Shown in pieces: positions 23,505-35,535 of a stretch of 64,000 bases of DNA. How positions within the stretch are numbered: position 1 is the stretch's first letter; every line of letters starts with the position of its first letter. The stretch is taken from positions 57,801,501 through 57,865,500 of the forward strand of contig CM057469.1 of NCBI GenBank assembly GCA_030035585.1, given 5' to 3'. The translations under genes were made by a program, and so were the position numbers. Below the pieces are notes generated by a model. The model was not told the DNA's origin, ran no database searches, and worked only from the letters and a program-made list of their open reading frames with translations. This stretch comes from Dugong dugon (Eukaryota; Chordata; Mammalia; Sirenia; Dugongidae).

Positions 23505-24059
23505 TGTCATGGATTGAATTGTGTACCCCCAAATTATCTGTCAACTTGGCTAGGCCATGATTCCCAGTATTGTGTGGTTGTTCTCCATTTTACATTCTGA
23601 TGTAATTATCCTCCATTTTGTGCAGGATCAGTGTGGAATGTATCTTGAGTCACAGCCTTACTTAAGTCATACCCTTGCTTGATTCACACCCTTTATCTTA
23701 CAAGAGATGAAGGACAGAGAAGTGAGCAGAGAGGGCACAGACCTCACTACCACCAAGAAAGAAGAGCCAGGAGCTGAGCATGTCCTTTGGACCAGGAGTC
23801 CCTGTGCTAAGAACCTCCTAGACCTAGGGGAAGATTGATGCCAAGACACCTGGAGATCTCTAAAGAATTCTGGGCCCATGGATGTTAAAAGGAGGCAAGG
23901 ACCTTCCACCAGAGCCAACACAGAGAGAAAGCCTTTCCCTAGAGCTGGCATCCTGAATTTGGACTTCTAGCCTCTTAAACTGTAAGAGAATAAATTTCTG
24001 TTTTTTTAAGCCATCCACTTGTGGTATTTCTGTTATAGCAGCCCTAGATAACTAAGACA
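23505..24059 (+). mobile_element. MaLR solo LTR, near complete
   Basis: Starts tgtcatggattgaattgtgt and ends ..gataactaagaca (TG..CA), with the polyadenylation region gagaataaatttctg near 23988. The flanks caaga (23500-23504) and caagg (24060-24064) fit a 5-base TSD with one change. No internal region. Confidence 0.8.
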
Positions 24060-24065
24060 CAAGGT

Positions 24066-24276
24066 TATGTTGTTGTTGTTAGGTGACATGGAGTCGATTT
24101 TAACTTATAGTAACCCCATGAGACAGAGTAGAACTGCCCTGGAGGGTTTTTTAGGCTGTAATCTTTACAGAAGTAGATCATCAGATCTTTCTCCCACAGA
24201 GCCACCGGTTAGGTTTTTACCGCCAACCTTTCGATTAGCAGCTGAGTGCTTAACTGTTGCACCACCAAGGCCCCTT
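24066..24276 (-). mobile_element. AfroSINE, long subtype, antisense
   Basis: From tatgttgttgttgttaggtg through gacagagtagaactgccct to gttgcaccaccaaggcccc. It lies seven bases beyond the MaLR LTR. Confidence 0.9.
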
Positions 24277-24299
24277 TCCAAGGTTATAATGTATAAAAA

Positions 24300-24775
24300 A
24301 GCCTTTAATTAAAAAAAGAGAAAGTATTTCTCCAAATGGTTGCTAGGTTTCTAGTTTTCTGGTTGCCAAGTCTTCACTATCTTGACTCTCTGAGTATAGC
24401 AACGTGTAGTCGAGTTTCTCTGGCTTAGCAAAAGACTTTGCTACTGGGAAAGTGCACAAGGCAGGGTCCAAACATTGCGGATGGAGCAATCTCCCCTAAA
24501 GCTGCTTTTTATGTGACATTATGTGGAAGGTAAATGCTGCTGCCCATTGCCAGTAACTCTTGAGAATAGCAGTTCAATCTTGACTTATATATCAGGTTTA
24601 GGTTCAAACCTATAATTTTATATAGAAACATTTACAGCAAGCATGCCTTGGGCCAAGGAAAGCACTATATTGTGCAATCTATGGTTCCTTTTGCTAATAG
24701 CTGTGTGAGTTAGCATTCAAAGAACAGTTATGATTGAAATTGTTCTGTTATGTGCAAATAATAAAAGGTGAGTAA
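24300..24775. other. Unassigned sequence
   Basis: No feature recognised. Confidence 0.4.
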
Positions 24776-24779
24776 GAGA

Positions 24780-24893
24780 GGAGAAATAACGTTTAGAATG
24801 CCAGTTATGTGCCAGGCACTAAATTAGGAGCTTTTCATGTTTGATTACATTCCATCCTTGCAACAACCATTTAGCATTACTACACACATTTCA
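24780..24893 (-). mobile_element. MIR SINE, antisense, left half
   Basis: agttatgtgccaggcacta and tccttgcaacaaccattta are antisense MIR. It is split by the AfroSINE at 24895 and resumes at about 25067. Confidence 0.75.
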
Positions 24894-24894
24894 G

Positions 24895-25055
24895 GAGCCC
24901 TCGTGGCGCAGAGGTTAAGAGCTCGGCTACTAACCAAAAGGTCAGCAGTTCAAATCCACCAGCCGCTCCTTGAAAACCCTATTAGGCAATTCTACTCTCT
25001 CCTATAGTAGGGTTGCTGTGAGTCGGAATTGACTTGACAGCAACGGGTTGCTTTT
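24895..25055 (+). mobile_element. AfroSINE inserted in a MIR
   Basis: Clean tRNA-like head (ggagccctcgtggcgcagag), B-box region cagttcaaatccacc and tail tgtgagtcggaattgact. The flanking cacatttca and cgcatttca look like a slightly diverged TSD, and MIR sequence lies on both sides. Confidence 0.93.
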
Positions 25056-25066
25056 TTCTTTGGATG

Positions 25067-25195
25067 CGCATTTCAGTGACATCAAAACTGAAACTCAGAG
25101 GGGTTCAGTTGCTAAAACCAAGGTTGTAAGTGGCAGAGCTGAAGTTTGAACCAGGTAGGACTGGCTACAAGAGGACCTCACACAATACTACACTG
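25067..25195 (-). mobile_element. MIR SINE, antisense, right half
   Basis: gaaactcagaggggttcagt and gtaagtggcagagctgaagt continue the MIR interrupted by the AfroSINE. Confidence 0.75.
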
Positions 25196-25389
25196 TCTTT
25201 TCACCACCTTTCTGCTTACTTACACGGGATATTTTAAGTAAATTTGAAAATGTATTAAAATGCATTGAACTCTAACAATGGTTTACTTACCGGTCACCTT
25301 TGTTTATTTCTTTGGCAAGAATCATATTAGAATTTGCATAATAAATACATTTGTAGGAAATGAAGTTTGGCAGAATTCTTACTTTGTGT

Positions 25390-25590
25390 GTAGTGGAAAG
25401 GCTTGTCTTCGTATTCAGAAAGACCTAGAAAGTGTGCCTTTGAACAAATTACTTTTTGAACCTCACTTTTTTTTTCTTCTGTAAAATGGGGATAATAATA
25501 GCAACCTTTCAAAATTGTAGAAGGAATTAGAAATAATGTATGCAAAGTGCCTAGTAAAGTGCCTGGCATGTAGTAGGAATTAAAAAAAAA
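25390..25590 (+). mobile_element. MIR SINE
   Basis: ctgtaaaatggggataataa and cctagtaaagtgcctggcat are sense MIR. The tRNA-like head is decayed. Confidence 0.8.
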
Positions 25591-25813
25591 GTGGATATTA
25601 CTCTTAACATGCATGAGAATTCATTTGTTGAACACTAGGTTGGCATGCTCATTATAGACAATGATTTCTGAGCTTCTAAGAGTCTGTATTTACTCCCGTG
25701 TTCACACTGCAAATATTCTCAGATAAGCACACAAATTCAAGTATACTTCATTTACTTGTATAGTACGTCAGTAAAAACTTCAATAAAATAATTTAGGTGG
25801 CTATGTATATATT

Positions 25814-25972
25814 ATGGAGCCCTGGTGGTGCAGTGGCTAAGAGCTTCGCTGCTAACCAAAAGGTCGGCAGTTCGAATCTACCAGTTGCTCCTTGGAAACC
25901 CTACGGGGCAGTTCTACTCTATCCTATAGGCTTGCTACGAGTTGGAATTGACTCTGTGGCAACAGGTTGCTC
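25814..25972 (+). mobile_element. AfroSINE, short subtype, complete
   Basis: A-box region ggtggtgcagtggctaag and B-box region gcagttcgaatctaccag are well kept; tail gagttggaattgactctg. Possible TSD tatgtatat on both sides (25804 and 25979). Confidence 0.95.
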
Positions 25973-26039
25973 ATATATATGTATATTTTTTTTTCTGTAA
26001 GAATTCAGATAACTTTATAATAGTGGTGAATTCTGCCTC

Positions 26040-26610
26040 AGTTTCACGAAGAGACTCATTTTATTTAAAACATTTTTATTTGGACACATTTAAAATACAT
26101 ACAAAAGTAATATTTGTATAAAGAATATCACATGCCCATTAGAAAGATTTAGTGATCATAAAGATTTAGCCACAATGATTATGTCTATCCTTTTGTTTTG
26201 ATTTAAAAAAAAAATCTTGGAGGTATGTCAAGGAAAATCCCAGACATCATGTTATTTCACTCCAGTGTCTTTCAAAGCGCATCTAAATAAGGGTACTTTC
26301 TTTTTACCCATAATATTATTATAATGAACCTAACAAAACTAGCAATAAAGCTAATGTGCAGTCCATAATCAAATTATTCCAGTTGTCTCAAAATTGCCTG
26401 AGCATAAATTCCACAGGTTGCATTTCGTTAAGTCTCTTAAGCCTTTCATTTATTTTTTTGTTTTAAATCTAGAGCAGCCCCCCCATCCCTTAAACCTCTT
26501 CTTTTCATGTCATTGATTTGTGCAGAAACCGGGTCAGTTGTCTTGCAGAACGGTCCACATTCTGGATTTCTCTCTTTCCTTCCTTGCTACATGGAAAGAA
26601 CACATTGGAC
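26040..26610 (-). mobile_element. Ancient LINE-1-like fragment, antisense
   Basis: Words like aacctaacaaaactagcaat, ccagttgtctcaaaattgcc, gtctcttaagcctttcattt and gggtcagttgtcttgcag match my memory of an old antisense L1 3' region. Subfamily not assigned. Confidence 0.5.
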
Positions 26611-27630
26611 TTATTATTAACTGAATAATGTGTGATGGATCTAGCAAGTGGCAGAGGAATTAAATGGTTCTAGAGCATCCCAACACCTCTTGAGCATTAA
26701 TATTTTCTCATAGAGTTATTTGACTTATGTTCTTTCTTTTCTTCTCCACACAACTTTTATAGATCTGCAGGATCTGAGAGATATTAATAGGACAGGGATT
26801 TATTCATTTCTCTTTATTGTGTTAACTACCCAGGCTTGGCTGCTTGCATTGCAATAAAATATACAAGATAATTGCTGCCATCTACACAGAGCATTTCTCC
26901 TCTTTACTGAAACTGTAAACAGAGTAAATTGTTCTTTCCCTTCCAGTTCTTGGATTTCAATTCATTTTTTAGCTAAGTACCTCATGAAGAGCAGAAAATG
27001 ATGTATCTTCTTTGCTCCCTCATTTGGCAGGCGTGTGATCTGTTGAGTAGAGATACCTGGTTTAACAGGACTAATGACTTCAGACAGCCCACCTCAATTC
27101 TGAGCACAAGGAATACATCCTAAGTTACAGCTCACACAGATTGGTGTGACACCCTGGAAAGACAGAAACTTGGTGACGGGCAAATGAAATGCCACAACTC
27201 TTGGGAAAGATGATCTGACAGTGACATAAGAAACAAGCAATGTCAAAATGAGTGCAATATGAATATGATCTCAGCTTAACTTTTAAGTTTCCTCCAGACT
27301 CTCTTATGAATCAAACAGACTAGCAAGGATAATGAATGAAAAACAAAACGAAACAAAACAAAACAAAACAAAAAAATGGATTATATTTTCTAGAAAACAA
27401 ATTGATAGGGAATTCTCCTCAAACTCCAGAATATTGGGTATGGCCAAACTACCAATAGCAGCGGGACCTGCACAAGGTGAATAGCTTTGTTGCAGCGGAG
27501 AATAAGAAGTGAAAAGGCAAAAGTGCCAGTGATATTACTCCTAGACCTTCATCATGATATAGTTACCTTCTAGCTCTGGTAGTGCATTAACAATATCATT
27601 CACCAGCTTTCTTTTGTTTAGTATTTATCT
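26611..27630. other. Unassigned sequence with an (AAAAC)n run
   Basis: About 1 kb with no gene recognised. A pentanucleotide repeat of aaaac units lies at 27342-27376. Confidence 0.5.
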
Positions 27631-27635
27631 GGTGT

Positions 27636-28035
27636 CGTAGTTTCTTAGTGTTGCTATAAAAACTGAGTGGCTTTAACGAACAGAAATTTATTTTCTCACT
27701 GTTTAAGCTAGAAGTCAGAATTCAGGCTCTAGGGGAAGAGTCTCTCTGTTAGTTATGGCGGAAGGTCCTCGTCTCTTTTCAGCTTCTGTTCCTTGGCTTC
27801 CTGGTGATCTTCATGTGGCCTGGCATCCATCTTCCTCCATCTGTGCTTCCTTGCTTCTGTGCCTAAGCTGCCTCTTTAATATCTCAAAAATGATTGGCAT
27901 AAAACATACCTTACACTGATACAGCCTCACTAGCATAACAAAATCCTATTCCCAAATGGGATTACATCTACATGTATTGAGGTTCAGATGCCAGCACATT
28001 ATTTTGGGGAGGACAGAATTCAATCCATAACATCT
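27636..28035 (-). mobile_element. MaLR (MLT1-like) LTR, antisense
   Basis: Antisense words: tagtttcttagtgttgctat, gaacagaaatttattttctc and gacagaattcaatccataac. Poorly conserved but collinear with MaLR LTRs. Confidence 0.7.
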
Positions 28036-28287
28036 GGTATATCTTCTTCCACTTTTTTATCTTCAACCTTTATGAAAAGAGCATATAGCTGGACTCAGGG
28101 CTGATATTTAGTCAGTATAAACCCATACGGACATACTGCCTGTTTATGATCAGCACAGTTCTGACTGGTTGTCAGATCCATTCTGACTGGTCAGTACCCG
28201 TACTATACCAATTATTAAATATTTGGAATATCATCCCTAGCTGGATTTTATTTTTAATACAATATGACAATCTCGGTCATTTAAATG
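28036..28287. other. Unassigned sequence
   Basis: No feature recognised. Confidence 0.35.
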
Positions 28288-28288
28288 G

Positions 28289-28443
28289 GGCCCTGATGGC
28301 GCAGTGGCTAGGTGTTTGGCTACTAACCAAAAGGTCAGCAGTTCGAATCCACTCCTTGGAAATCCTATGGGGCAGTTCTACTCTGTTTTATAGGGTCACT
28401 ATGAGTCAAAATCCACTGGACCACAATTTTTTTTTTTTTTTTT
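28289..28443 (+). mobile_element. AfroSINE, sense, with T-rich end
   Basis: ggccctgatggcgcagtggc, gtcagcagttcgaatccact and cctatggggcagttctactc; ends in a long T run. Confidence 0.92.
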
Positions 28444-28460
28444 ACAGCTCAAATAGCTTA

Positions 28461-28523
28461 AACCAAGCCAAACCAAACCCATTGCCATCGAGTCGATTTC
28501 GACTCATAGTGACCCACCCTATA
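28461..28523 (-). mobile_element. AfroSINE 3' tail, antisense
   Basis: aaaccaagccaaaccaaacc and cattgccatcgagtcgattt. The insertion is 5'-truncated and in opposite orientation to its neighbour 20 bases away. Confidence 0.88.
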
Positions 28524-28544
28524 GTCCATTTATATTTGTTTTGA

Positions 28545-30005
28545 CTAATGATATGATTTAATTTCTTTTCACTATCTCATTTCTGTTCCTGTTTATCTCA
28601 TCATTTTTGCTGGCGCTCTTTTTTTTTCCTTTCATGCTTTCTTTTTACCTGAATGAGTTTTCCTTTAATCTCATTCCACGTTTTGCTTTCTTGTTAGGGA
28701 CATGTATTTTATGTCCATTTTTAAAGAGTTTTCTTAATTATTTTCTCCTGTGTATTTAACAAAATCTAAGTTAATCGATGTGTTTCCCTTCCTCCTAAAT
28801 CAAGGGCCTTTGCAGTCTCTAACTTCAATTACCCTATCCCAGTTTTCCACTATTCCCCAATATTTTAGTTCTATCCTGACACTTCACCTCAAATTAGACA
28901 TTATTATTATTGTTTTATATATCCAATAGTAGTTTAGCTTACCTATACATTTACCGGAAACCATGGTGGCATAATAGTTAAGAGTGCGGCTCCTAACCAA
29001 AAGGCGGGCAGTTTGAATACACCAGGCGCTCCTTGGAAACCCTATGCGCTACTCTGTCCTATAGGGTCGCTAGGAGTTGGAATTGACTGGATGGCAATGG
29101 ATTTGGTTTTTGGTTTGGTATACATTTACCAATTTCTTTGCTTAGCATTCTTCCTTACATTTCAAATGTTCCATCTGGGATTATTTCCTTCCTCATGAAG
29201 TATATCCTTCAAAAATTCTTTCAGTAAGAATCTGTTGATGATAAATGCATTCAGTTTTTATTTATTTGAAAAAGCCTTTATTTTGCTCTCATTCTTAAAA
29301 ATTGGTTTCACTGGTTATTGAATTCTAAATTGGCAGTTATCTTTCTCAGCACATCAAGATATTACTCCACTGCTGTAGGGCTTCTATTATTATTGTGAAG
29401 AAGTTAGTCATCATTCTAATAGCTATTACTTGAAAAATGACCTGCCTTTCTATTCAACTGCTTTTAAGATCTTTTCTCTTTCTGTGGTGCTCTTCAGTTT
29501 CACTGAAGTGGGTAGGTATAGATTTGTTTTTAATTTATTCTCATTCCTGAAATGAGGATTTGTGTTTATCAAGAGTCCTAGAAAATTCTTAGCCAACATC
29601 TTTATGTATTAATTAACTCTTTCCCATTCTCTCTGTTTTCTGTGTAATATCTTCGGGTTTATTTTCTATTTTACTAATTTTTTCTTAAATTTTGTCTAGT
29701 CTTGCTGTTTGATACATCCATTGAGTTTTTAATTTTGATTACTTTTTTTTAATATAAGTTCTATTAAAAAATCTACTTGGTGTTCTTTACTGTGTCATTC
29801 CTTTCTCACACCTATAAGATTCTTTTTTATTTCTTTAACATATTAAATATGGTTTTATGTTCTGAGGTCTTTGCTGGTCTGATTTTGCTGGATGTTGTTT
29901 CTGCGGACTTTCATTTCTGGTGCTACGTTTCCTTACTGATTTTTGTCTGTGAGCTGCTTATTTTTCTTGAATATTTCCTGGAAGAATGCTTTGAGGCATG
30001 AGGTG
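28545..30005 (-). mobile_element. Ancient L1M LINE-1, antisense
   Basis: tttcagtaagaatctgttga, ttgaattctaaattggcagt, gatcttttctctttctgtgg and ccattgagtttttaattttg are antisense old-L1 sequence. It is interrupted by the SINE at 28956-29118. The part left of 28955 is less certain. Confidence 0.7.
28956..29118 (+). mobile_element. AfroSINE with perfect 12-base TSD
   Basis: Sense SINE (head ggaaaccatggtggcataat) flanked by tatacatttacc at 28944-28955 and 29119-29130. A short deletion removes most of the ggggcagttc block. Confidence 0.96.
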
Positions 30006-30214
30006 AAGTTTAGTGCTCCAAATAGGATGTGCATTTGCTACTTCCAGTCAATTGCAGCGATTCTCAACCCATGACCACTTTCAACTAAACTCTATGTAAT
30101 ATTTGGATTACACAAATAGAGTGCATTACAGATGCAAACCATTGTGGACTGATAAACCTTAAAGAAGATTTATTTTCCCTCTACTCAGTGATACAGCAAA
30201 TTTCCTTTCTGACT
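30006..30214. other. Unassigned sequence
   Basis: cagcgattctcaaccca at 30055 hints at a MER5-type end, but too little is left to call. Confidence 0.3.
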
Positions 30215-30217
30215 CCT

Positions 30218-30680
30218 TGTTGTAGGGTGAACAGTACCTTCTCTTTTCCTTCAAATTTCCGAGTCCTAATCCCTGGAAACTATGATTATTATTTTATATG
30301 GCAAAAAGGACTGTGCAGATGTGACCATGTTAAGGATCTTGAGATGGGGAGATTATCCTGGATTACCTAGGTGGGCCCAATGTAATCACCAGGGTCCTTA
30401 TAATAGAAACACAGGAAGGGTCAGAGGTAGAAAGTAGGAGATGCAGTGATGGAAGCAAGAGGTTGGAGTGATGTAAGGGGCCACCAGTCAAGCAATAATC
30501 ATCCTTTAGAAGTTGGAGAAGGCGGGGAAACAGGCTCTCTTCTAAAGTCTTCAGAAGGAATGCAGTCCTGTAAACACCTTAATTTTAAATTTCTGATCTC
30601 GAGAATTATAAGAAAATAAATTTGTATTTTAAGTCATTAAATTTGTAGTAATTTGTTACAGCAGAAACGAAAAATGAATA
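30218..30680 (+). mobile_element. MaLR (MLT1-like) LTR, sense
   Basis: tgtgcagatgtgaccatgtt, ggtgggcccaatgtaatcac, a polyadenylation region (agaaaataaatttgtatttt) and the end ttgttacagcagaaac. Confidence 0.75.
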
Positions 30681-30698
30681 CACTCCTTTTCTGTATAT

Positions 30699-33600
30699 AT
30701 GTTGTTGTTAGGTGCAGTTGAGTCAGTTCTGACTCATAGTGATCCTATGTACAACAGAAGAAAACACCACCCTCTGCCCCAACCTCATGATTGTTGTTAT
30801 GGTTCAGCTCATTTTTGCAGCCACTGTGTCAATCCATCTCGTTGAGGGTCTTCCTCTTTTTTGCTGACCCTTTACTTTACCAAGCATGATGTCTTTCTCC
30901 AGGGACAGATCCCTCCTGATAACATGTCCAAAGTATGTGAGACGAAGTTTTGCTATTCTCGCTTCTAAAGAGCATTCTGGTTGTACTTCTTCCAAGACAG
31001 GTTTGTTCATTGTTTGGGCAGTCCATGGTGTATTCAATATTCTTTGCCAATGCCATAATTCAAATGCATCAATTCTTCTTCAGTCTTCCTTGTTCATTGT
31101 ATAGCTTTCACATGCATATGAGGTGATTGAAAACACCATGGCTTGGGTCAGTCACACCTTAGTCCTTAAAGTGACACCTTTGTTTTTTAATACTTTAAAG
31201 AGGTCTTTTGTAGCAGATTTGTCCAATACAACACGTCATTTGATTTCTTGACTGCTGCTTCCATGGACGTTGACTGTGGATCCAAGTAAAATGAAATCCT
31301 TTACAACTTTAATATTTTCTCCATTTATCATGATGTTGCTTTTTGGTCTAACTGTGAGGATTTTTGTTTCTTTATGTTGAGATGCAATCCATACTGAAGG
31401 CTGCGGTCTTTGATCTTCATCAGTAAGTTCTTCAAGTCCTCTTCACTTTCAACAGGCAAGGTTGTGTCATCTGCATATTGCAGGTTGTTAATGAGTCTTC
31501 CTCCAATCTTGATGCCTCGTTCTTCTTCATACCGTCCAGCTTCTCAGATTATTTTCTCAGCATACAGATTGAATAAGTATGGTGAAAGGATACAACCCTG
31601 ATGCCAACTTTCCTGACTATAAACCACGCAGTATCCCCTTGTTCTGTTCAAACAACTGCTTCTTGGTCTAAGTACAGGTTCCTTGTGAGCACAATTGTGT
31701 TCTGGAATTCCCATTCTTTGCAATGTTATCCATAATTTGTTATGATCCACATAGTCGAGTGCCTTTGCATAGTCAATAAAACACAGGTAAACATCTTTCT
31801 AGTATTCTGTTTTCAGCCAGGATCCATTTGACATCAGCAACGATATCTCTTGTTCCATATCCTCTCCTAAATCTGGCTTGAATTTCTGGCATTTCCCTGT
31901 CAACGTACAGCTGCAACCACTTTTGAATGATCTTCAGCAAAATTTTACTTGTGTGTGATATTAATGATATTGTTCAATAATTTCCGCATTCTGTTGGACC
32001 ACCTTTCTTTGGAATGGGTACAAATATGGATCTCTTCCAGTTAGTTGGCCAGGCAGCTGTCTTCCAAATTTCTTGGCATAGACGAGTGAGCACTTCCAGT
32101 GCTGCATCCATTTGTTGAAATATCTCGATTTGTACTCTGTCATTCCTGAAGCTTTGTTTTTTCCAATGCTTTCAGTGCAGCTTGGACCTGTTCCTTCAGT
32201 ACCATTGGTTCTTGAGCATATGCTGCCTTCTGAAATGATTTAATGTTGACCAGTTCTTTTTGGTACAGTGACTCTGGGTATTCCTTCCATCTTCTTTTGA
32301 TGCTTCCTGCGTCATTTAGTATTTTCCCTGTAGAATTCTTGAATATTGCAATTCCAAGCTTGAATTTTTATTTCAGTTCTTTCAGTTTGAGAAATGCTGA
32401 GTGTGTTCTTCCCTTTTGCTTTTCTATCTTCAGGTCTTTGCACAGTTCATTATAAAACTTTACTTTATCTTCTCAGAGCCGCCCTTTGAAATCTTCTGTT
32501 CAGCTATTTGACTTCATCATTTCTTCCTTTTGCTTTAGTTGCTCTGAATTCAAAAGAAATTTTCAGAGTCTCTTCTGACATCCATTTTGGTCTTTTCTTT
32601 CTTTCCTGTCTTTTAAATGACATTTTGCTTTCTTTACGTATGATGTCCTTGAAGTCATTCCACAACTTTTCTGGTCTTCAGTCATTAGTGTTCAATGCAG
32701 CAAATCTATTGTTGAGATGGTCTCTAAATTCAGGTGGGATATGCTTAAGTTCCTATTTTGGCTCTCGTGGACTTGCTCTAATTTTCTTCAACTTCAGCTT
32801 GAACTTGCATGAGCAATTGATGATCTGTTTCACAGTCAGTCCCTGAACTTGTTCTGACTGATGTTATTGAGCTTTTCTGTTGTCTGTTTCCACAGATGTA
32901 GCCGATTTGATTCCTGTGTATTCCGTCTGGTGAGGTCCATAGATATATTCACTGTTTATGTTGTTGAAAAAGGTATTCGCGATGAGGAAGTCGTTGGTTT
33001 TGCAAAATTCTATCAAGTGATCTCCAGCATCATTTCTATCACCAAACAAGGCCATATTTTCCAACTGCTGATCCTTCTTTGTTTCCAACTTTCACATTCC
33101 AATCACCAGTAATTATCAATGCATCCTGATTGCATGTTCGATCAATTTCAGACTGCAGAAGTTGGTACAAATCTTCAGTTTCTTCATCTTTGGCATTAGT
33201 TGTTGGTGCATAAATTTGAAGAGTAGTCATATTAATTGGTCTTCCTCGTAGGCGTGTGGATATTATCCTTTCACTGACAGTGTTGTAGTTCAGATTTTTT
33301 TTTTTTTGATGATGAACCTGACGTCATTTCTCTTCAGTTTGTCATTCCCGACATAGTAGACCATATGACTGTCTGACTCAAAATAGCCAATACCAGTCCA
33401 TTTCAGCTCACTAATGCGTAGGATATTGATGATTATGTGTTCCATTTCATTTTTGATGTCTTCCAATTTTCTTAGACTCATACTTTCTACATTCTATGTT
33501 CTGATTATTAATGGATGTTTGCAGCTGTTTCTTTTCATTTTGAGTTGTGCCACATCAGCAGATGAAAGTCCTGAAAGCTTGACTCCATCCATGTCATTAA

Positions 33601-33900
33601 GGTTGACTCCACTTTGAGGAGGCAGGCATTGTTTGAGTGCCTTCCACCCTGAGGGACTCATCTTCCTGCACTATATCAGACATTGTTCCGCTGCTATTCA
33701 TAAGATTTTCACTGGTTATGTTTTTTCAGAAGTAGACCTCCAGGTCCTTCTTCCTAGTCTGTCTTAGTCTGGAAGCTTAGCTGAAACTTGTCCACCATGG
33801 GTGACTCTGCTGGTATTTGAATACTGGTGGCATAGCTTCCAGCATCACAGCAACACGCAAACCCCCAAAGTTCGACAATCTGACAGCCATGTGGGGGTCT
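30699..33900 (-). mobile_element. RTE LINE (RTE1_LA-like), near full-length, antisense, inactive
   Basis: The most complete RTE in the window, about 3.2 kb. The 3' terminus is at the left (atgttgttgttaggtgcag). RT occupies roughly 31400-32100, the linker 32100-32600, the AP-endonuclease 32850-33450 (a GDWN motif reads antisense near 33096-33110), the 5'-UTR 33500-33890 and the 5' terminus is at the right (acaatctgacagccatgtgg). Frameshifts and stops break the protein into pieces of 112 codons or fewer. RTE proteins nick target DNA with the endonuclease and copy their RNA in place; this copy cannot do so. Flanking ctgtatata/ctctatata is at best a weak TSD. Confidence 0.93.
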
Positions 33901-33952
33901 CTCTCCCTCTCTCTCTATATAGGTATGTATGTATGTATGTATGTATGTATAT
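33901..33952. repeat. Microsatellite (CT)n then (ATGT)n
   Basis: Pure ct dinucleotides followed by about seven tatg units. It abuts the RTE 5' end. Confidence 0.9.
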
Positions 33953-33959
33953 ACATTCC

Positions 33960-34225
33960 TGAGTGTGTCTTGAAGAATTTGTAGGTAAATCAGAACAGGT
34001 GCATATGATTCTTATTTAGCCATACTTCAGTGCAAGAAAAGTCTTGAAGCCTTTTCAATGATTTAAAAGCTGCATATGCAGCAAGTGGAGGTGATTGTGA
34101 TGAAGAATTTGTTGCACATGGGTAGAAGTTGGTCTGATCATTTCAAAGTGAGGGCAAATTTACATAACATTAAAGGGCAAGTACAAGTTGTCCATTTGTC
34201 AGATGTTGTTAACCCCAGGACTGCC
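33960..34225. other. Unassigned sequence
   Basis: No feature recognised. Confidence 0.4.
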
Positions 34226-34226
34226 T

Positions 34227-34250
34227 GTATATATATATATATACACACAC

Positions 34251-34283
<33 letters not shown>

Positions 34284-34350
34284 ATCCATATCTATGTAGA
34301 TATCTATATAGAGATAGATATACATACATGTTCTTTATATATATATTTTG
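34227..34350. repeat. Compound microsatellite (TA)n(CA)n(TG)n(TATC)n
   Basis: Alternating ta, ac and tg runs at 34228-34282, then gata/tata-rich sequence to 34350. Open frames here are repeat artefacts. Confidence 0.9.
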
Positions 34351-35521
34351 TGTGGGTGTGATATTACAATGATGGATGAATGTGCAGACCTTTGGGATTC
34401 CAGCTTTTCCAAGAAAACTGAATAGTTTCCTATGAAATCACCAATTTTGGCTGAGCCCCAGGCTAGAATCTCCTCTCTGGTGCCCCGTGCAGCCATCAGC
34501 GGGAAACTCCAGAGCTTAGCAGAACCATTCAGGGTGGAAAGTCACTTTGGCACTCATTCACCTCCCAGTTACACTTTAATTTTGGCAGCTGCAGACTTTC
34601 TCCCTTTCTGCCAGCTCAGCAATGCGTTTTAAAAAGCATGTTTTAAATATTTCATCCACCATTTGAAGTGTTTCAATCAGGCAGGTTTTTCAGGGTATAT
34701 AGTTTATCATAATGCTGGAAATGGAAGTCTAGGGAGCTTTTCACAATTAATTTTAAAATTATTATTCCTCCTGCCTTTAAGATAGGGTACACAGGCTTCA
34801 GCTCTTTAGGTCTTCCTCACTGGCCCTCTGGAGCCGGGAAGTTCTAAAGTCAGAATTTCTCAGTCTCTTATCTAGGAAGAGAGAGAACTTAAATACTAAT
34901 GACTTATATCATGGTCTCATTAGAGACTGCTTTTCTAAACAATTCATTATCTACTATTCACAAAGTATTTCCTGGGGGGGAAGAATTTGGAAGCCAAGTT
35001 GCACTTGAGCGAATGGCTATTGAAACTGACCCTGTTTATACACTTGTACCATAATTGGTGAATAGTTCTTAAAGCTTTTAATAGTTTTCTTCATTTTATC
35101 TTCTAAATGCAAAGAAGTCTGGAGTAGGAACATAAGTTACACCTGCTGTTGCTGTACCTCTCCCAGAAGCTTTTTGTTTTCTCTCTTTTTAGGTGGGTAG
35201 GTTCTTAGCTAATTTACTCAGGGCTTCTCTGTATCTGAATCTATCAGGAAAAAACTAGAAAGAAATCATAGAAGGAAATGATAAGGCAGGGATGGGGAAG
35301 AGGGAAACAGCAAAGAAATCACCTCTGATTATTTTTCTATCCCACCTCGAATCACCTCCATTAATAAAGAGAACTTGGTTCCTTTTCATATTCAGCAATA
35401 CCGTAAAGCCAAGCACAGCACAGTACTACTAAGAGCTGTATTTTAAACATTTTTTTTCGTTATGTTCATAATAGTATTGGTTGATAATGGCTTTAATATA
35501 GAAGTCATTGTGGTTGAGTTA
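34351..35521. other. Unassigned intergenic sequence
   Basis: About 1.2 kb with no recognised repeat or gene. A G run lies at 34974-34980. Confidence 0.5.
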
Positions 35522-35535
35522 CAGATAATATATAT

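Noticed and set aside
34138-34372. Small proteins rich in Y, I, H and C
   Set aside because: They are translations of TA/CA/TG microsatellites.
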